This document shows positions 56,101 to 64,000 of a stretch of DNA of 64,000 nt, piece by piece. Position 1 is the first letter of the stretch. Every line of letters starts with the position of its first letter. The stretch is taken from positions 1 to 64,000 of the forward strand of contig JAFCZJ010000057.1 of assembly GCA_019314375.1 (NCBI GenBank), read 5' to 3'. The notes below the pieces were generated by a model. It was not told where the DNA came from. It saw only the letters and a program-made list of their open reading frames with translations, and did no database searches. The translations under genes were made by a program, and so were the position numbers. This stretch comes from Deltaproteobacteria bacterium (GTDB taxonomy: Bacteria; Myxococcota; B64-G9).

Positions 56101-58948
56101 CCGAAGCAAAATCCGTCTCTCTGAGGTGGCTGTGCCAAACCCGGCGGTAAAGACGCACGGTGACTTTTTGTCCGACCACGGGCTTGTCGTCCACGCCGAC
56201 GGCCAACACCTCCGGCTTGAGCACCGTGGGTTTTTCAAAAAATCGATCCAGCTTCATGCCCAGGACAAAAGGCGGTAAGGCTCGGGTTTCGTGCACCGCG
56301 GAAACCAGCTGATTGTCCACGCCGGTCACCGTGGCCTCCACCCGGTAAATGCGCGAGGAGCCGTCCATGTCCAATTGCGGCTTGATCTCCAGGGAATCAG
56401 CCCCTTTGGCGGATAGTTTGCGTTTTTCGTTTCGTGTCTGCGGCGGCCGCACTCTGCCCTCGCGAGAAAACTGCAAGGAGCTTGCGAAAAGATAGCCGGA
56501 CAAGCCCTTGGGCACGTGGTGGTATGCCCGCCTCGTGACGGTCCAGGCGATGGGCTGCTTGGCCACCGAACCGCCCGCATAGTATCGGGCGATGGCCTTG
56601 ATCTTGAAAGGCTGGTCGTTGGGCACCCGCTCCGGTCCCGCGAGCTGCACCTCGAACTTGGGGATGCGGTAGGCCTCGATGCGAAAGGAGCGACTGGCCA
56701 AGACCTGAAGGCTGGGCTTGCGACGCAGAAGCTGTACCTGGTAGCTACCCGTAGGCGCTTCTTTTTCCTCGAAGGTCAGATCGAAACCAAAAAGCTCGGA
56801 AAACTTAACCGGCCTCAGCCACTCTTTGCCGCCCGGGGCCCGAATCTTTATCGCATAGCGATCGGCCGGGCCCGGATCGCGAAAACGCCCGGCTATCTCG
56901 TCACGCAGGTAGCCTTTGATGTGTACCTTCTCGCCGGGCCGGTAAATGGCTCGCTCGGTGAAGATGAATCCCACCAGGCGATTGTTGGCGGCCTTGGGCA
57001 CGCTCTGCTTCAGCCAGGTAAGCCAGCGTCCCCAGGAAGACCAATGGTTGTTGGCGAAGCGCGGCGGTGCGTCGTCCGGGTTGATGAGCAACACGTCTTC
57101 GCCCCGACGTACGTATACCCGGTAAACCCGATCGAAGGCCTTGGGTCGCGCGCGCAGCACGGCGCGGCCTCGTCCGTCCGTTCGCATCCGAATGACGTCG
57201 ATGACCGGCGGCTTGCGCCTTTGGCCCGGCAAGGGATTGGGCGAGGACTTGACCACTTCGATGACCACCTCGGCACCCGCCACGGGTTCGGCCTTGTCCA
57301 GACTGCGCACGTAGAAGACCACTTGTTCCCGCTCTTCCACGGTGGTCAAGGAGAGGTTGGTCACCTGCACCCGGACGTAACTTCTTTCGGGGGCGCCGGT
57401 CAGGCGTCGAAGCCCCACCAGATAATGCCCCGGTCGCTGCTTGCCCAGGGCTTCGTCCAGCATGGGGCCCAGGTCCATGCCGAAATGCGTGGTCTGTCCC
57501 CGGTCGGCCAGGGGCAATTCAACCACCTTGCTCACCAGAGGCGAACCCAAAAGCCTCAAGTGTCTTTGCAGTTCGTGGCTCGATACAAAGTCAGTGGCCT
57601 GTTCCCGATTGGCCGGCTCTTCGCCCGGAAAGGGCGGAGGCCTGTCTTCATCGATCACCACGGGGTGGTTCGGGAAAGGCCACAGCCCCTTGTGCAAGGG
57701 GTCCACCCGGTACAAACGCAGATCCACCCGGGGTTCTCCGTAGCCCATCACCGGCACCATACGCGGGCCACGGGATTCCAAAATGGCCCGGGCCTGCTTC
57801 CAGCGAAGGAAAGGCTTTCGCCAACCGAGGTAGAAATAGGCCTCCACCTCGCCCGGATTCTCCAACTTGCGTCCGCTGTCGTCTTCGATGGGCGCGGCCT
57901 TCAATTGCATGCGATAGAGCAAGTCGGGCTTGAATGGGCCCTTGAGCACCACCCGGCTGCCGTATGTTTCGAAGCTCAAGCCGGGCACACTGGGCTCAAG
58001 CCGCACCAGGCGCTTCAACTGGGTCAAACTCATGTTGGCCACCGGTGCCGAGAAAACCAATTGGGGTGTCTCGCCACTGTGGCCGCAGGCCAAAGCCATC
58101 TCCTTGGGAACGCTGGCGCTGCCCCGCAAATCCAGACGTGCCCCGCCGCAGGTCACGGCACCGATATGGAAGGCATGCCGGGTGGACATCCGGCCGGTCC
58201 ATAGCACCCGGTCCCGCTCGCCCAAACTCAAACTAAGGCTCAACTGTAGCTGATGGCCCTCGGGCACGGGCTCGTCCAGGGTAATACTGTATGAGGCGGG
58301 CTCCCGATGACTGCGTCGCGGCAAAAGCGCGATGGAAAAATCACGCAACTTTCGCCGGGGCGAATCCTTCAGTCCTGGCAGTTCCCGAATTTCAAGGTCG
58401 ATCATCTTTTTCAAATCGGCGATGGGCAAGGCCTGGGTAAAAGTCACCTGCAATGAACGGAAGGGACGCAGGCCTACCGCTCCCTCGGCGGGGCTCATGG
58501 ACAAAGGCGCCGCCATGACCGTGGTCAGCACATGCCGCTTGCCCGCGGCCTTGACCTGGAAACGCGCCAGCGCGGGCCAGGGCTCGGCCGGGCGGAACTG
58601 CAAAGTCTTTCTGTCCAGCCAGGTCCACGCACCGGGCCAGCGAGGCTGGATGCGCAACAAGGACTCGCCCTTGTCCGCGGGGCCAGGGCCCGCGACCTTA
58701 TTGGACGCGAAGTAGACGGTCACGGGATCGTAACCCCGCAAGAACTTCTCCGGCAGGATGCTGCTTGAACGGCTTGGTCTCAGTCCAGAATCGGCGGGCC
58801 GATAATCTTCAGCCTCAGCCAGGGCCAGGCCAGAAAAACCCAGGGAAACAAAACCCAGAGAAACAAAACCCAGAGAAACAAAACCCAGAGAAACAAAACT
58901 CAGCAGAAAAACCGCCAGCGAATGAGCAAATAGCTTGCGAGCCGTCAT
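53132..58948 (-). CDS. Alpha-2-macroglobulin family protein, thioester type
   Basis: A 1938-residue protein made of macroglobulin domains around a protease-trapping bait region. The thioester motif is intact: HGCLEQ, with CLEQ at 54579-54568. A C-terminal thioester-linked helical domain follows (FRSNLPDLTRYMWNRVV region). Bacterial members sit in the periplasm and trap proteases; they commonly pair with PBP1C, as here. The ATG overlaps the preceding giant gene (ATGA). No lipobox is seen, unlike the E. coli lipoprotein. The signal peptide is unusual: its hydrophobic core is made of four FVSLG repeats and cleavage may follow LALAEA. Confidence 0.93.
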   Translation of the reverse strand: MTARKLFAHSLAVFLLSFVSLGFVSLGFVSLGFVSLGFSGLALAEAEDYRPADSGLRPSRSSSILPEKFLRGYDPVTVYFASNKVAGPGPADKGESLLRIQPRWPGAWTWLDRKTLQFRPAEPWPALARFQVKAAGKRHVLTTVMAAPLSMSPAEGAVGLRPFRSLQVTFTQALPIADLKKMIDLEIRELPGLKDSPRRKLRDFSIALLPRRSHREPASYSITLDEPVPEGHQLQLSLSLSLGERDRVLWTGRMSTRHAFHIGAVTCGGARLDLRGSASVPKEMALACGHSGETPQLVFSAPVANMSLTQLKRLVRLEPSVPGLSFETYGSRVVLKGPFKPDLLYRMQLKAAPIEDDSGRKLENPGEVEAYFYLGWRKPFLRWKQARAILESRGPRMVPVMGYGEPRVDLRLYRVDPLHKGLWPFPNHPVVIDEDRPPPFPGEEPANREQATDFVSSHELQRHLRLLGSPLVSKVVELPLADRGQTTHFGMDLGPMLDEALGKQRPGHYLVGLRRLTGAPERSYVRVQVTNLSLTTVEEREQVVFYVRSLDKAEPVAGAEVVIEVVKSSPNPLPGQRRKPPVIDVIRMRTDGRGRAVLRARPKAFDRVYRVYVRRGEDVLLINPDDAPPRFANNHWSSWGRWLTWLKQSVPKAANNRLVGFIFTERAIYRPGEKVHIKGYLRDEIAGRFRDPGPADRYAIKIRAPGGKEWLRPVKFSELFGFDLTFEEKEAPTGSYQVQLLRRKPSLQVLASRSFRIEAYRIPKFEVQLAGPERVPNDQPFKIKAIARYYAGGSVAKQPIAWTVTRRAYHHVPKGLSGYLFASSLQFSREGRVRPPQTRNEKRKLSAKGADSLEIKPQLDMDGSSRIYRVEATVTGVDNQLVSAVHETRALPPFVLGMKLDRFFEKPTVLKPEVLAVGVDDKPVVGQKVTVRLYRRVWHSHLRETDFASGEASYVTEQEDVKIKEVEISTGKKAQRPSLELPKSGVYLVELVARDRLGRVQTLSADLFVGGKDAVAWSKPRQGVFELSSDKKKYEPGETAKLLLKSPFQEGHGLVIIEHPGGNKHKWVRIRGGKAVLSVAIGLEHLPNLPVHAVIMRGRLGQGGDDARYRPRTLAASLDLEVKPTAHTVDVRVSHPKTVRPGETVQMKIELKDHKKRPVAGEVTLWLVDEAVLSLAHEASLDPLDTMIQRNRRVTSIRDTRNKVVGRLAEREEPAGDGGGDADERSRGKRRVRRNFQTVPYYQATLKVPKSGMLVVPVKVSDDLTNFQVRAVAVSGLERFGLRKQRLRVRLPVIVQPMLPRFVRQGDRFLAGGIGRLVEGAEGTGRVLIKVDGSVQAKQFTKSIQLKLNKAEPHLWPMTAVLSDPSLPGNIRFRMDIQRSADGVGDAFEVKLPVLPDRAMTQVAWFERWKAGKHKLKDFPEKPRPGTLRQEILVSSVPGVMELMASLDYLAEYPHGCLEQRMSRLVAQMQIGAVLKRLGLNQHYALQVRAHVEKLLEEASLYQDEQGFFAYWPGGEGDVALTAQAVEMMAVARKLELPVAEKLYSRSVAALKRVLRSDFTGLMAGYRFNQQTAAMRALTLVGELDENYLIDMFHHKDSMDLTSVADMALSMKTRPAIFRSNLPDLTRYMWNRVVFKLHRGKPIFQGLRWFRKGWGEGYLGSRTSTLAAVFEALLRLDGKNEKIELLREALLAKATADRGFGNTHANRRAIPALLAYLEEATAKDIKAEVLISGDGKLELGGRVKVAKREIKRDGKLSVEVKTKHELGARVRYSYLPDAPGDQVTSLAQGFIVDRTTTVIPKAGGPATHFADKTGSSRKLALGDIVEIEARITTEQAQHHVALIVPFAAGLEPLNPALKTSGAEAKPSRSDSLRPSYVQRMDSEVRYYFTHLPRGTHRFYFRLRAATPGSYVHPAIRAEKMYGQDTRGRGAGMRIEVSR
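58841..58900 (-). repeat. 15-bp tandem repeat encoding the signal-peptide core of alpha-2-macroglobulin
   Basis: Four consecutive 15-bp units (CAGAGAAACAAAACC on the plus strand, with single-base variants) encode GFVSL pentapeptides in the hydrophobic core. Copy-number change would lengthen or shorten the core in five-residue steps. Confidence 0.92.
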
Positions 58949-61900
58949 CGTCCGCCTCCATCCCTCTGGACTCCAACACTGCGCGGCTTTGGCCGCGCAG
59001 CATAAGAGGCCCTAGAAGTAGGGAAAGAGGCTCCGGAAAAAGGGCCTCTAACACGTCGAAAAAAATCGCGCAGGTAGCCATCGGGAATTTCCTCACGACT
59101 GCCCGAAAGCCCCAGGAGCACCGGCCTGAATCGCATGGGTTTGCCCGTCGAGGGGGCCGCCACGGTCATCAGAAAGTCGCCCTTGAGCAAATCCAAAAAC
59201 AAATGGCATCCTTCGCCCAACAATTTTTGCTCGTGGTCGTAAACCTTGCAGTGCAAGGCGTCCGAAGCGGCTTGCAGGCCCAAACCCAGCTTGCCCTTGG
59301 CCTGGGTTGAAAAACGGAAGGCTCGGGTCTCACCCGGTGCCACCCATTCCTCCATGCCCACGCCCTCGCTCAGACGACGCAAGCTCTGCGCGGTCCAAAG
59401 CATTTCACCTGAAAGGGGGCGATCGGCAAAAGAGCGCAACATGATCCGATAAGTGCCCGGGGCCAACATGCGCCGCAAATCACAGCCCGCGCCCCCGTCC
59501 ACCGCCAGCAAGGCCTCCGCGCTCCACAAAGAGCAAAGACCCTGATCGGCCTTGATGCTCACGAGGGATTCAGCGGCCACCTGGATCACATAGTCGGCCC
59601 CGTCTCCGGTGATGCCTTTGGCCTGGGCCTGCGTAAGCACGCCGGGGGGCAAGGCGGAAGGCGAGTGGTGCCAACGGGTTGCGGACTCGGTGCCGGGTCG
59701 GCTTAGCAGGGCCCACAAGGGCCCCGGTCCGTGGTCGATGATGAGTTCGGCTTTTTTGCCTGGCGGTACTTCTTGAGCACAGGCAAGCTTGCGGCTTCCG
59801 TCGTCCAGGCTCAGCAGGCAACGCTGGGCACCCTGAACTTTGAGCAAGCGCTTGTGATCGGCGGCCGAGATGGCAAAGCGCATGCGGCCGGAGGATTGGG
59901 GCCAACGCTCGACCAGATCGACTAAGGATTCACGCCCGACTTGTTCGCCCACCTGCAAGAGACGAAGACGGGCCCGGCGCTCGGAGTCCGAAACCAGCAG
60001 CAACTCGCCGCCGGCACCGCCGAGTATGCAATGACTCAGGCCTTCGGTCGGTGGACAAAAATCCGTGACCTGGCCCTTGCCGTCCAAACGTATGGCCCAG
60101 GATACGTGGGGCATGACCAGCTCGATGCGGCAAGCTTGGGCAGGCAAGACGTAGCGGGCCACCGAGGTCTTCCACAACAAACTATGCAGACCAAAGCCCA
60201 AAGTCTGAGGCCGACTGGGCAAGACCGCGGCCAGGCGCTCAAGCTCTGCCCGGCGCAGCCCGAAGCCGGGCAACCACCAATGGGCCAAAGACTCTTTCAC
60301 CGGCCCCACCACGGCGTAACAAGCCTCGGCCGTCTGCTGGGCAAGGCCGCCGTCCAGGCGACATGCCGGCGGATGGGGAAGGCCAGGCGGCAGACGCAGC
60401 GCAAAAAGATGCAAGGCGGGTTTGGAGCTAAACTGTCGCTGCAGGTGCAGCTCATCCCCAAGCCACATGTCTTCGCGCGGGGCTCGATCCAACTTGGCCA
60501 CCACTTCCTTGAGCGCCACATCGGCCCGGTCACGGGGACCGGTGGTGGAGAAGAAATGATCACCCTTGACCAAAGAGGCCTCGCCCCCACAGTAATTCAG
60601 GGGACCCGCCTCTTCGGCGGGCGCGCACCAGATTTTCTTGGCGGTCTTGTACAGGCCCGTATGCGCGATGCGGGCCAGTCCCACCTTGCCCGCGGCGATG
60701 CGACCGGAACCGAAGCGCTCAATGGCTCGCGCCACCATCTTGGTCTTGATCTTGCCCTGCCAGCGCCTGGTCCAGAGACGCACCTTGTGCTCTTTGCCCA
60801 GGGGGTTGACCAAGAATCCGCAGCGCAAAACGTCCAAGTGCTGCTGCAAAACCTGACCCTCGGCGTCTTCCAATGCACAAGAAAAACGCAAGCGGGAACG
60901 GAAACCCACCTCTTGAATGTGGCCTTGTTTGGGCTGGGGAAGACCGGCCAAAAGCACATGTTGGCCCAGCATCATCTCCTGGCCATCCTGAAGCACGTTG
61001 CCCTCTTCCACCTTCGGCATGCGCATGCGGATCAAAGTGTTGCCGGATTTTTTGTTTTGGGCCTCCAATTCGAGACGGTATTCGCCGGCTGGCAAGGGCA
61101 CGGCGAATAGGCAGTTCCAATCCGCGCCCAAATCCTCGCTCTCGGCCACCAACTTGTTTTCGGCGTCGAAGAGACGACAACGCACATCGCTTTCGCCTTC
61201 CGAGCCGATGCGCACCACGCCGCGCTCGGGCACCAGCACTCGACTCGTGCCGGGCACCGACAAAACCCGGTTCAGACCGGGGGCCAAAAGTTCCACGCGC
61301 AGTTCCAGCTTGTAACGAATCCCCAGATCAGCGCGGCTGTGCTCGGTTTCCAGTCGGTACTTGCCCGCAGCCAGCTTGAGCCTCTGTGAGCCACCGCCGG
61401 GCTTGATCAGGCCCAAAACTTCGGTCTTGCCCTTGCCTGCCGGATAAATCCGTCCTTGCATACCGCGACTCAAGGAAGCCGAAAAGGAAAGCTCGGCGGG
61501 CAGCTCGAACAAGAACTCGTCCTTGCCGTCGGCCGAAAGCTCCACCTCCACCGGCTTGTTGAGCTTGATCGCATGGGTGACATTTCCGCGCAGCATTTCT
61601 TTTTCGGTCAAAAACTCAAGCTTGGTACGCCGCATGCTCTCCACGGTCAGAGGCAGATGACTCCAAAGCAGCTCACCGGGCTCAAGATTCAAACGCTGGT
61701 CGCAAGAACTCGGCACCCGTAGCAAGGGCCATCCCTTCTCGTCTTCCAGCCGGCATTGCAGGCGCATGTTTTGACCCGAGGTGCTCAGTCGATAACGGCC
61801 CTCTTTCTTGATGCGGATTTTTTGCCGCACCAAAACCTCTGCCGGGACACGCAAAAACACGTCCCCGGGACCCGAAAGCCCAAGCTCTTGTTTCACCGGC

Positions 61901-63192
61901 CGGGGGCTGACCAAGACAGCAGCCCGACCTCGACTGGAGCCGGTGGTACTCACCGTGAGCAAGTAACGCCCGGGCCGCAGATACTTGGAGACCAAGCAGT
62001 TGCGCCCACGGCCGCCGCCCGCGTTATCCGCCAGGCGAGTGACGATGGGGGTGCGCAATCGACAAGAAGTCGCAAGCAAACCTTCGGTGGTCACGTGGTA
62101 CAATCCCGCTTTGGCCACGTCGAAGACCAGCGAATGGGACTGCTTGCGATCAAAATCCAAAAAACGAAGCTTGGCCGTCTCAATGCTCGGCAAAGCCTGG
62201 ATGGCGGGATCATAACTTTGCAGGGGCGCGGGTTTGGTCCGGAGCTTGGGCCTGGCCAGGCTCAAAACCACGGACTCAGAGCTTGAGTTTTCGATGCGCA
62301 GATTCGTCTTCCCCTGGGTCGCGGGCAGACGACAAAGGCCGTCACTGGCTCGCGTCGTGACCTTGGCTCCGTAGCCGCAAAAAAAGTCGGCACCGCCCGA
62401 GGCCCGCAACTCTACGGCGGCCCCGCCGGCGATGGGCAGGTCCAGGCTCTCTTTGGCATCGATCACCAAGGGCATGACCTTGTTCAGGCGCAAGGGCAAC
62501 TCACGCATCACCAGGCCGCGAGCCGTAACCCGGCCCGTGCGGTTAAAGCGAATGCGATACTTCCCTTTCTTTTCAAGCTTAACCGCGCCGAAATGGCAGC
62601 TGTTCTTGGTGACTTTCTTCGGGCTCTTACCGGCCGCGCGCGGGTGAATGCGCAGGGTCTCGATGCCCGAGTTGCCGCCATAAAGCTTAAGCGTGTAGTC
62701 GCCCGGCGGCAAATGGCGGTCGAGGACGCATTGCTTGGCGTTGGGCTGGCTTTTGCTCAGACGGTCCATGCGCCCATGGACACCCCGAAAAAGTTCGCAA
62801 CGAACACCGCGCTCCGTGCCCGAACGGATTTCAAAGGTGTCTGCTTTTTGGACATGAAAAGCCACCGAGGTCTCTCGGCCGTTGTAATTAAAAGCCCGGT
62901 CGAACTCTTGCGAGGGACCGATGGACATCACATCTTCCAGGGTCTTGGGGTAGCGCACCCGATGGGTGGACCCCAACATGCAGGCCAAGGGCGGCTCGTC
63001 CGCATCGATGGGCACGTCGTCGGTTGAAATCCAGTAGCGACCCTTCGCCGGGGCGGTGAAAGCAATGGAACTGCCCGCGCGGGTGTAAAGACCGTCCACC
63101 ACCTCCGAACCGCTGACCACCTCGGCGTGGACCCAGGGGGACCCGACAGCATAATAACGTGGCGCTCCTTCTTGTATGACAGAACCGAGCAT
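58945..63192 (-). CDS. Giant Cys-containing repeat protein, C-terminal part
   Basis: About 1415 residues, co-translated with alpha-2-macroglobulin (ATGA overlap at 58945-58948). The ATG at 63192 is probably not the true start: the same protein continues upstream in another frame. The sequence is a chain of beta-rich modules of about 110-130 residues. Each has a GxYRIxxxG strand near its start, a Cys in the next strand, a second Cys, then an L-x-PGxYxL strand, for example LPPGDYTLKLYG, LRPGRYLLTVST and LPAGEYRLELEA. This resembles bacterial pre-peptidase C-terminal (PPC) domains with an added disulphide. No catalytic motif is evident. It probably acts outside the cytoplasm with its two neighbours. 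Confidence 0.65.
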   Translation of the reverse strand: MLGSVIQEGAPRYYAVGSPWVHAEVVSGSEVVDGLYTRAGSSIAFTAPAKGRYWISTDDVPIDADEPPLACMLGSTHRVRYPKTLEDVMSIGPSQEFDRAFNYNGRETSVAFHVQKADTFEIRSGTERGVRCELFRGVHGRMDRLSKSQPNAKQCVLDRHLPPGDYTLKLYGGNSGIETLRIHPRAAGKSPKKVTKNSCHFGAVKLEKKGKYRIRFNRTGRVTARGLVMRELPLRLNKVMPLVIDAKESLDLPIAGGAAVELRASGGADFFCGYGAKVTTRASDGLCRLPATQGKTNLRIENSSSESVVLSLARPKLRTKPAPLQSYDPAIQALPSIETAKLRFLDFDRKQSHSLVFDVAKAGLYHVTTEGLLATSCRLRTPIVTRLADNAGGGRGRNCLVSKYLRPGRYLLTVSTTGSSRGRAAVLVSPRPVKQELGLSGPGDVFLRVPAEVLVRQKIRIKKEGRYRLSTSGQNMRLQCRLEDEKGWPLLRVPSSCDQRLNLEPGELLWSHLPLTVESMRRTKLEFLTEKEMLRGNVTHAIKLNKPVEVELSADGKDEFLFELPAELSFSASLSRGMQGRIYPAGKGKTEVLGLIKPGGGSQRLKLAAGKYRLETEHSRADLGIRYKLELRVELLAPGLNRVLSVPGTSRVLVPERGVVRIGSEGESDVRCRLFDAENKLVAESEDLGADWNCLFAVPLPAGEYRLELEAQNKKSGNTLIRMRMPKVEEGNVLQDGQEMMLGQHVLLAGLPQPKQGHIQEVGFRSRLRFSCALEDAEGQVLQQHLDVLRCGFLVNPLGKEHKVRLWTRRWQGKIKTKMVARAIERFGSGRIAAGKVGLARIAHTGLYKTAKKIWCAPAEEAGPLNYCGGEASLVKGDHFFSTTGPRDRADVALKEVVAKLDRAPREDMWLGDELHLQRQFSSKPALHLFALRLPPGLPHPPACRLDGGLAQQTAEACYAVVGPVKESLAHWWLPGFGLRRAELERLAAVLPSRPQTLGFGLHSLLWKTSVARYVLPAQACRIELVMPHVSWAIRLDGKGQVTDFCPPTEGLSHCILGGAGGELLLVSDSERRARLRLLQVGEQVGRESLVDLVERWPQSSGRMRFAISAADHKRLLKVQGAQRCLLSLDDGSRKLACAQEVPPGKKAELIIDHGPGPLWALLSRPGTESATRWHHSPSALPPGVLTQAQAKGITGDGADYVIQVAAESLVSIKADQGLCSLWSAEALLAVDGGAGCDLRRMLAPGTYRIMLRSFADRPLSGEMLWTAQSLRRLSEGVGMEEWVAPGETRAFRFSTQAKGKLGLGLQAASDALHCKVYDHEQKLLGEGCHLFLDLLKGDFLMTVAAPSTGKPMRFRPVLLGLSGSREEIPDGYLRDFFRRVRGPFSGASFPTSRASYAARPKPRSVGVQRDGGGR

Positions 63193-64000
63193 TCAGGGAT
63201 CAAAGCCTTGGGCTTGATCCGGCAGGATGCTGACCTGGAGCCCAAACGAGCCCCCGGGTGGTCGAACAAAGTCATCAAATCCACGACCAAATCGCCGCCC
63301 ACGGGTGCCCGGTCGGCGGACAAAAACGCCGCCATCTTTTGCCTGGCGGGTACTCGTATCGCCATCCAGCCCCAGGCAGGCAATACAAAACCCTGCACCC
63401 GATCCGGATGCCCCTCGGCGAAACCATGGGCCACATAGAGCTGATCGGTCGGCTTGCCCTTGGTCCATCGACGCGCCTCGGCACCGTAAGCCGTCAACAA
63501 ATAGTCACCCGCCTCCAACATGCCGGACAGGGTCCAGTGATGCATGGGCTGGCCCGGCTTGGGCGAAAGATCACGCCGAGATGTCTGGATGTCTTCAACC
63601 CACTTGCCGTCCTTCCACAATCGCACCACGCCGGCCGTGCGCCCGATGACCGTGAGCGTCACCTGCTGGCGTTTGGACTGATGAATCCACCAGGAGGCCT
63701 GTTCGGCAGGACGCAACAAGGCCTCGGCCGAACGCCCTGAGTCCAAGCGCTTTGCGGGCGAGGCGATCTCGCGAAATGGCCTGGCCTCCACCCGAACCTG
63801 ACCCTTGGCCTTTTTCGGAGATTCCAACCTGAGCTTGTAGCTTCCCTGGTCCAAAAGCAGATCCAGCTCACAGTTGGTCTTGCCCACCACGCCCGAATGG
63901 GCGAAGGGACCGCGAAAATGGTCCACCACGGCACAAGCCGTACCAAAATCCGAGCGGGCCGTGATGCGGTACATCCCCGGCGCATCGATACGAATGATGG
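62928..64000 (-). CDS. Giant Cys-containing repeat protein, upstream part (5'-partial, frameshifted)
   Basis: This frame is open to the right edge (it reads IIRIDAPGMYRIT at the border), so the gene starts outside. It encodes the same kind of modules (GMYRITARSDFG, DQGSYKLRLES, LEAGDYLLTAYG). Good sequence continues to about KPKALIPECSVLS near 63,170. After that this frame becomes Arg/Pro/Trp-rich and unrelated, while the other frame takes over with GAPRYYAVGSPWVHAEV. One missing base between about 63,140 and 63,195 would explain this. The part from 62,928 to about 63,140 is therefore likely not translated in the intact gene. Confidence 0.6.
   Translation of the reverse strand, partial: IIRIDAPGMYRITARSDFGTACAVVDHFRGPFAHSGVVGKTNCELDLLLDQGSYKLRLESPKKAKGQVRVEARPFREIASPAKRLDSGRSAEALLRPAEQASWWIHQSKRQQVTLTVIGRTAGVVRLWKDGKWVEDIQTSRRDLSPKPGQPMHHWTLSGMLEAGDYLLTAYGAEARRWTKGKPTDQLYVAHGFAEGHPDRVQGFVLPAWGWMAIRVPARQKMAAFLSADRAPVGGDLVVDLMTLFDHPGARLGSRSASCRIKPKALIPECSVLSYKKERHVIMLSGPPGSTPRWSAVRRWWTVFTPARAVPLLSPPRRRVATGFQPTTCPSMRTSRPWPACWGPPIGCATPRPWKM

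Noticed and set aside
52340-58204. Several 390-560 codon plus-strand frames opposite pbpC and alpha-2-macroglobulin
   Set aside because: All are antisense to genes with intact catalytic or thioester motifs, and they show His/Gln/Pro-rich shadow composition.

Overview
The window looks like a GC-rich chromosome segment from a Myxococcota or Bradymonadota-type (deltaproteobacterial) bacterium. This rests on MYXO-CTERM-like tails (Cys/Gly patch, one membrane helix, Arg cluster), MopE-type CDGxDDDCDG metal-binding repeats beside FG-GAP repeats, several eukaryote-like Ser/Thr kinases carrying WD40, TPR or PEGA modules, and many Cys-rich lipoproteins. I saw no rRNA, tRNA, CRISPR array, transposase or phage gene. 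Coding density is very high, and many neighbours are joined by ATGA or TGATG stop/start overlaps.

Layout. 1-7.7 kb (+): the 3' part of a giant PUFA-synthase-like megasynthase (end of an acyltransferase, then KS, three ACPs, KR, DH), a coupled Sfp-type phosphopantetheinyl transferase, and a tocopherol-cyclase-like lipoprotein. 7.8-16 kb (-): two tandem paralogous FG-GAP/Cys-rich surface proteins. 16-24 kb (-): a tightly overlapped purine-type operon (8-oxoguanine-deaminase-like amidohydrolase, then FAD, 2Fe-2S and Mo subunits of a xanthine-dehydrogenase-family enzyme) that runs on into glycerol-3-phosphate dehydrogenase and a PKD-domain lipoprotein. A 72-bp palindromic repeat lies in frame inside the start of that lipoprotein gene.

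24-30 kb (+): a frameshifted Cys-rich lipoprotein and a large secreted glycosidase-like protein. 30-32 kb: a possible metal regulon (DUF134 regulator, zinc-ribbon protein, ArsP_2-like permease; divergent 2[4Fe-4S] ferredoxin) with an operator-like palindrome. 32-42 kb: a signalling block with a WD40 kinase lacking a recognisable glycine loop, two intact kinases separated by a kinase remnant, and a convergent PEGA-repeat protein. 42-45 kb (+): two secreted putative beta-barrel proteins behind a strong-looking sigma-54 promoter, and a scramblase/LURP-like protein. 45-50.7 kb (-): tandem duplicated beta-propeller lipoproteins, a VWA/calcium-repeat lipoprotein and a small lipoprotein. 50.7-64 kb (-): an operon of PBP1C, a bacterial alpha-2-macroglobulin and a very large Cys-containing repeat protein that leaves the window and carries a frameshift.

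A recurring theme is in-frame tandem DNA repeats (15, 18, 24, 39 and 180 bp) that build linkers, Cys-rich stalks and even a signal peptide. Two apparent single-base frameshifts (near 25.5 kb and 63.15 kb) may be assembly errors or real lesions. The most novel elements are the three ACPs with Thr at the phosphopantetheine site, the palindrome inside a signal-peptide region, the post-MYXO-CTERM tails of the FG-GAP proteins, and the giant repeat protein coupled to alpha-2-macroglobulin and PBP1C.
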